Assembly (NCBI RefSeq): GCF_021155775.2 | Contig: NC_060234.1 | Location: forward strand, 40,855,026 to 40,919,025 | From: Neodiprion pinetum | Lineage: Eukaryota > Arthropoda > Insecta > Hymenoptera > Diprionidae | Direction: 5' to 3' | Length of the DNA: 64,000 bases | Notes under the pieces: model-generated | Told to the model about the DNA's origin: nothing | Database searches by the model: none | Seen by the model: only the letters and a program-made list of their open reading frames with translations | Translations under genes and position numbers: made by a program | Part shown: piece by piece, positions 59,247-64,000 of the stretch | Layout of the letters: each line of letters opens with the position of its first letter | Position numbering within the stretch: position 1 is the first letter of the stretch

Positions 59247-60774
59247 ATTAAATTACGCTTCGATATTGGAATTATTGGGGCTCAATGGCGTTCCGAGTTG
59301 TTTCTGTAATTACAAAAGCTCTTTGCTTGCCTTCAGCCCTCTTAACAACCTGGCCCGCGAAGCCAAACAATAGTTAATTGCCGTACCTAAGGTTTTTCCC
59401 GTAGCTTACAATCAGCGTAATCTCCTTTACGTTTCATTTTTTCCTCGCCACCCACACGCCATATTCTCCTCTTTGTCTTCCTTCGTCGACAGATTTTCGG
59501 AACCATTACCGTAATTCACGTTCGAACGTTTTCTCTGTCCGTTGAATAATTGACAATCGTCAACGGGAACATTCTCATATTTTACACCTAATGAACTGTT
59601 TTTCTTTCCGTCAGACATCGATGTCCGTTGCTACCGTCAGGAAGGTTGGGAAAACGGTGGAATTCCAAATGTATTCGCTATTCCTTTACAAACGTTTTGA
59701 ATTTCACTTTAGAAAGTCCAAATCCAACTCTTTGGACTTTCGTCACATCGCTATTCTAAATCGGTACAGTAAGAAAAGATTCTCCCATTAGTCGTCTGAA
59801 ATCTACCGTTCGCAAAATCTTTGCCAAAAAGTGGAGCACGGTCTGCAATTTATTCATGATCGCAAAGACTTGAGGTAATGCATAATTACATATAAATTGA
59901 AGAACAATGAACGTTTCTTATTCTCCGTGCACCGAACCGCGTCTCAAACCGAGCTTCGTCTTACCAAGTTCATTCTGACTTGTTGTACGGATTTTATATT
60001 CATTTCTGCAAAAGTTTTCAGCAGAAATTTCAGCGCCCGTTCCTTTCCAGGTTGAGTTAGTCGAGCTTATTTTTACATTCGCGTACATCACTCGATTAAA
60101 CACCAACTGTGCGAGAATATTAGGGTGGTTCGAAAAAGAAGTTTCAGATGACTGTAACGTGTTATTTCAGAGGTTTTGAAAGCTCGAAGAATCAGCTTTA
60201 AGAGTCAGTTTGAGAGGATCTTTCTTCTATCAAACATTAACATTTCAGGGAATGAGAGAGATAAAAAAGAACTTTGTTTTTCAACCACTCTAGGAGATAC
60301 GGTTTAGAATTCGTTGTACAAAACTTAGATCGATTGCAATTCATTTCTGACGTTTGAATTTTGGTTGACCATACAAATCTGATGACCCACAAAATCTCAC
60401 TTCTCGTGTTTACCAACAACTGAACAGACAATCAGAATCACAACCGGATCATTTCAATTATCAGTATTGCACGACGTTAAACAATTACTAATCCCTCGCC
60501 TCGAGGGTGTCTCGAATAGCTGATAACACAGGAAATGGTACGGTAATTAGATGTAAGGTGACCATCGAGTAGGTGATTGGGTTACAGTCAGTGATTAATT
60601 AAACAGTTGCGGCAGGTTAACTCTGCTGTAGGTAGGTACACACAGAATTGTACCGTCGTAATCCCCGAGGCGAACTAATAATGAAAAGCTCATCTGAGTT
60701 AGGAAGATCATTAAACTATCACTGCGTATACTGCTATGCCAGGAAACTAAATTGCAACTCTCATCGTCAGTCTT

Positions 60775-60816
60775 CCTCCTCTCCCTCCCTCCCTCCCTCC
60801 CTCTCGCTCTCTCTCG
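60775..60816. repeat. (CCCT)n/(CT)n pyrimidine tract
   Basis: Five to six CCCT units (about 60782-60805) continue into CT units. Simple repeat. Confidence 0.9.
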
Positions 60817-62361
60817 ATTCTCAGCTTCTGATCCTTCATCTAAAATGCACACATATACATACCTATACATCTTCTCGAAACCGCGAATCCTATTTTTCGC
60901 GTGTGTAAGATTTGTATTTGCATCCACGTTGCGAGTTTGCAAATGTTTCTCGACACGTCATTTCCAGAAGTTCTTCTCCTACTTCCTAACCTACCGACAA
61001 ACTGCAATACACGAAATTTGAGCTTGTTGATCAGCGTCAGATCTTACGAGAAAAAAATGCAACAACGTGTAAATTTTTCACTCACTCATCGCGATCGATA
61101 ATTCCAAAGTTCCCAATAAATTGCGAACCAATCGAATTTCCCCAATATCGATATGGACGCTGCATTGTAAGGCGATGCTGACCGAAGCCAGCGTAATCTT
61201 TCCGTCGACCATACAGACTCGCTGTGTATTCTCGAACCGATGTCTGTACCATCGGTATCGCAAGCTCTGGTTGTACAATAACACGAGGGTGTTGTGTGTC
61301 TGGCGGATATAAGGAGGGGGTGTGGGGGGTGTCGTTTGGTTGATGTAAGGTATTTAATAAGCCCGATAATGGAGGGTTGATACCCTCGGGAGCCCCGCAT
61401 GAGGGACCCTTGGAGAGTCTCGTTGCCTCCAGGCTCCGGGAGGCTCTCGAAATCGAGGAGAGCTAAGAATAGCGCATAGGTCAAGGGAGGAGGAATTTTC
61501 TTTGCAGCCTCTATCGGGGTGCGGAGACGTGTGTGTTCACCCACCCTTACCCTCACCCTCACACGTGCTATTATCGCGATTCGCGTCGCCGATCTTCGCC
61601 AGGTTTGAGGCACGGATCGCGACTCTTTCAAAGAACTCCGGATGCTCCCCGGGCTAATACTCGTGGTCCACGGGGCTACTTTGTTACCTCAGAATTTCAT
61701 CCGTCGACGGCGATTTTCTCGGCATATATACTCCGTGTACAGAAGGATTCAATAAAACACCCCTGTGTACGAAACTTCTACCGAAGCATCGATCGAAGCA
61801 GCCCCGTATTTTCATCGGAAATTTGAAACCGCTTTGAATTTTCACGTTGTAGGCATCCGCGTGCCGAGGAATCAAAGATAACTCAATCTTTCCGCGCTTT
61901 GAGCCTTTGCCGAATGTTTAGCCAGGCATTGCAATAACCGGCGAACGGGGATTCCTTCGTTCCTTCATCTCTTTCCAAGCTCAACTTTTTTACAGACGAT
62001 ATTATACGGATTGTAACGAATGCCTGTCGGCATGTTTCAACTCTCGATATGCCGTTGTTGCAAATTAACGCTCAAGTCCGATTAATTCTCACCGTCGTTA
62101 ATTCGCTGTAATTTCAACAGCGCTGACGATAGTCACCCGAGCTTTTCGGCGATCGTTTTTACGTACTGAAACATTCTCCCGTGACAATTGCCTGTCAAAC
62201 CCAGACGACAAGTATCTTAAATTCGTCTGCTTCGACGCTGTAAGTACGTTGTAAGAGTTCTTCCGAAGGAGGTACTTCAGATAAGTTACAGTCTTCCGGA
62301 ATCTCGAATAATTGTAATAACTGACGAATCGGAGGGTTGGAGAATTATCTACTCGTCATTC

Positions 62362-62384
62362 GCTTCGCCACCCTTCGGCGAAGC
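62362..62384. other. perfect 8-bp hairpin next to a TATA-like word
   Basis: GCTTCGCC, loop ACCCTTC, GGCGAAGC. It is followed directly by TTATATATC. No coding sequence follows, so a promoter role is only a possibility. Confidence 0.5.
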
Positions 62385-62625
62385 TTATATATCAGAGCCG
62401 TTTACAACTCAGCCAATCATTCCAACGTCCCATTAAATTAGACAGTTGATGAGCCCTCGCGGTTCATTCAATCACTTCGCTGCCCTCGACTCCTCGTTAC
62501 AAAGGGGGTCTACATAACGCAGCTGATGCGCGATGAATGATGAGGCTACCTAATCGTAAGTATCAATTTGAGGCTAATTTCCGAAATAAATCCGATACAT
62601 TTATCCTCGAAGGATGAAAGTGCTC

Positions 62626-63277
62626 TACTCTTTTGAGGGGAGGGGGTAAGGCTTGGACGGTCTAAAATTGAACCTAATTTTAGGAATATTTTTAAATAAA
62701 ATGAAAACACTCGGAGCAATTTGAGTTCGAGAGCTTTATTGTTTATAGTTTCAAGAACATTTTAGCATTTTTTCATTGACGTCAATAACAATATGGCGGC
62801 ATGACGTGAACAAGTAGCGAACGAATTTAAATTCGAGGACTTTTTTACAAATCAACCGCTCAATTTTTAACGGATAGATAAATTTCATTGTTCGAATGTT
62901 GAACAAAAAATTTCATTCTTCAACCAAAAATTTGTACACAATTTCGTGATTGAAATTCAAAAATCTAGCCACGAGCTCGAATCGATAAACAAGTTTTAAA
63001 GATTGTGTCAAAATTTCAAGTCGACCGGATTAAAATTGACCGAGGAATCTGCGCCACTGGATTAAAAACGTGCTCGTTCGTTATTTATACGCGCCATACC
63101 GCCATTTTCATATTAATTTCAATGAAAAAATTCTAAAATATTCATGAAACTATAAGTAATAAGGCCCTGAAACTCGAATTGCTGTAAGTGTTATCATTTT
63201 CTTAAAAAAAAAAGATCTCCTAAAGATAGGTACGATTTTTGACCGGCCAAGCTGTACCCGCCCCTATAAAGGATGAT
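62626..63277. repeat. 0.65-kb foldback element with ~200-bp inverted arms
   Basis: The left arm (about 62626-62826) matches the reverse complement of the right arm (about 63072-63277) over its whole length. Matching words in order are GAGGGGAGGGGGTAAGGCTTGG with the right-arm AGGGGCGGGTACAGCTTGG, then ACGGTCTAAAA with CCGGTCAAAAA, TTTAGGAATATT with TTTAGGAGATCT, GTTTATAGTTTCAAGAACAT with CTTATAGTTTCATGAATAT, TTTTTTCATTGA in both, ATATGGCGGCATG with AAATGGCGGTATG, and AGCGAACGA with AACGAACGA. The loop of about 245 bp is AT-rich and non-coding. This is the form of a long-armed MITE or foldback transposon, moderately old. Boundaries are approximate and no target duplication was fixed. Confidence 0.8.
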
Positions 63278-64000
63278 AATCCTTTTTTCTTTCGCGATGC
63301 CACGAAGTTTCACCAGGTAAGTTTCCTTCTGCCAAGCGACGAACAGGGTGAATAAAAAAAGGGGTCTCAAAAACACTCCGCTCTACGATCGAGGGATGAA
63401 AGTGCGATACCATGGGAGTGTGCATTTCGGAGGAGGCAAAAAAGGAGCCGGAAGTTTGGGTGCGGGGAAGATAGCGAGCGGCGAGAGGAAGTGAGATGAA
63501 TACTTGATTCGAAATGCCGCAGGTGCATGGCTACGTCACGCGATGCAGTCAGTCCCCCTGTAAAATTGGGTCAGGAAGTTTTGGGGGTAGAGGATTCGGA
63601 ACGAATGCAATGCCGGATCACTGCGCGGTTCAGCCTGCAGCGGAAGGGCGGATACGGGACGAGGTACCTGTAAGTGTATGCAAATTAAATGTCTCCGAGT
63701 TTATTTAGTGTGGGAGTTTAAGAAGTCAACTTGCGAGATCCCCGACCAAGATATTTCGAGAGCGTAATACGTGGGTATACCTGCAGCGTGAACACAGGCA
63801 CGTACGTACGTACATTTGTGCCATCCTTACACCGATTCGCGTATGTGGTGTACGTACGTATAACCACGTCAAGAGTAGCTACTGAAATATATTTAAAGCT
63901 TATACGAGCAGAATATCCTCTTCTTGAAAACTGTTATACAGAAAAGTTTTCTACATCATCATATTTTGCGAGCGTTGAATGCGCCTCTTGCACCGTAGCG
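63278..64000. other. right end of window, no gene seen
   Basis: It contains a 21-bp near copy (63389-63409) of the sequence just outside the left end of the foldback element (62607-62627), and two short ACGT repeats (CACGTACGTACGTAC around 63798-63812 and GTACGTACGTAT around 63850-63861). A 64-codon open frame at 63514-63708 shows nothing recognisable. Confidence 0.5.

Larger units (their letters stand above)
56246..62361. other. gene-poor region with microsatellites
   Basis: No supported gene. Frames at 56747-57049 plus, 58215-58625 plus and 61086-61631 minus (181 codons, partly over a Val-Arg repeat made by GTGAGG units) lack domains and overlap others. Simple repeats are listed separately. 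Long pyrimidine tracts lie around 60770-60815. Confidence 0.45.

Noticed and set aside
61086..61631. 181-codon minus-strand open frame
   Set aside because: Part of it is a Val-Arg run made by a simple repeat, composition is mixed, and no family was recognised.

Overview
This 64 kb window looks like nuclear DNA of an insect, most likely a hymenopteran. The reasons are intron-split genes with short GT-AG introns, AATAAA poly(A) signals, roughly 40% GC with gene-poor stretches, and proteins (a FIG4 phosphatase, a COX7A-like subunit, a ubiquitin-L40 fusion) whose sequences read as insect orthologues. The order-level placement rests on memory of the families and was not tested by search. There are no operons, CRISPR arrays or bacterial signals, and I found no convincing tRNA, rRNA or snRNA gene.

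Layout. 1-8.7 kb: no recognisable gene, one 0.26 kb inverted-repeat element at 862-1120 and a CA microsatellite. 8.74-11.21 kb, minus strand: a four-exon gene for a secreted, probably GPI-anchored Ly6/uPAR (three-finger) protein whose ten-cysteine domain is split by a ~143-residue Thr/Ser-rich insert. 11.2-37.8 kb: a long gene-poor stretch with small foldback elements, microsatellites, a decayed reading frame at 13.96-14.5 kb and a few orphan open frames. 37.8-54.2 kb: a compact gene-dense block holding, in order, a CCDC170-like coiled-coil gene (minus), a COX7A-like gene (plus), FIG4 (plus) and the ubiquitin-ribosomal protein L40 fusion gene (minus). 54.3-64 kb: no recognisable gene, several microsatellites and a large (~0.65 kb) foldback element at 62.63-63.28 kb.

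The four genes of the dense block are housekeeping or structural and need not act together: mitochondrial respiration (COX7A-like), endolysosomal phosphoinositide turnover (FIG4), ubiquitin and ribosome supply (UbA52/L40), and a microtubule or cilium-type coiled coil (CCDC170-like). The CCDC170-like and COX7A-like genes are divergent, and their 5' ends may overlap on opposite strands. FIG4 and UbA52 are convergent, with poly(A) signals about 230 bp apart.

I found no clear new multi-gene system. The most unusual items are the mucin-like insertion inside a complete ten-cysteine Ly6 domain, the stop-interrupted helical reading frame near 14 kb, two long inverted-repeat elements, and a possible tiny nested gene in FIG4 intron 2.
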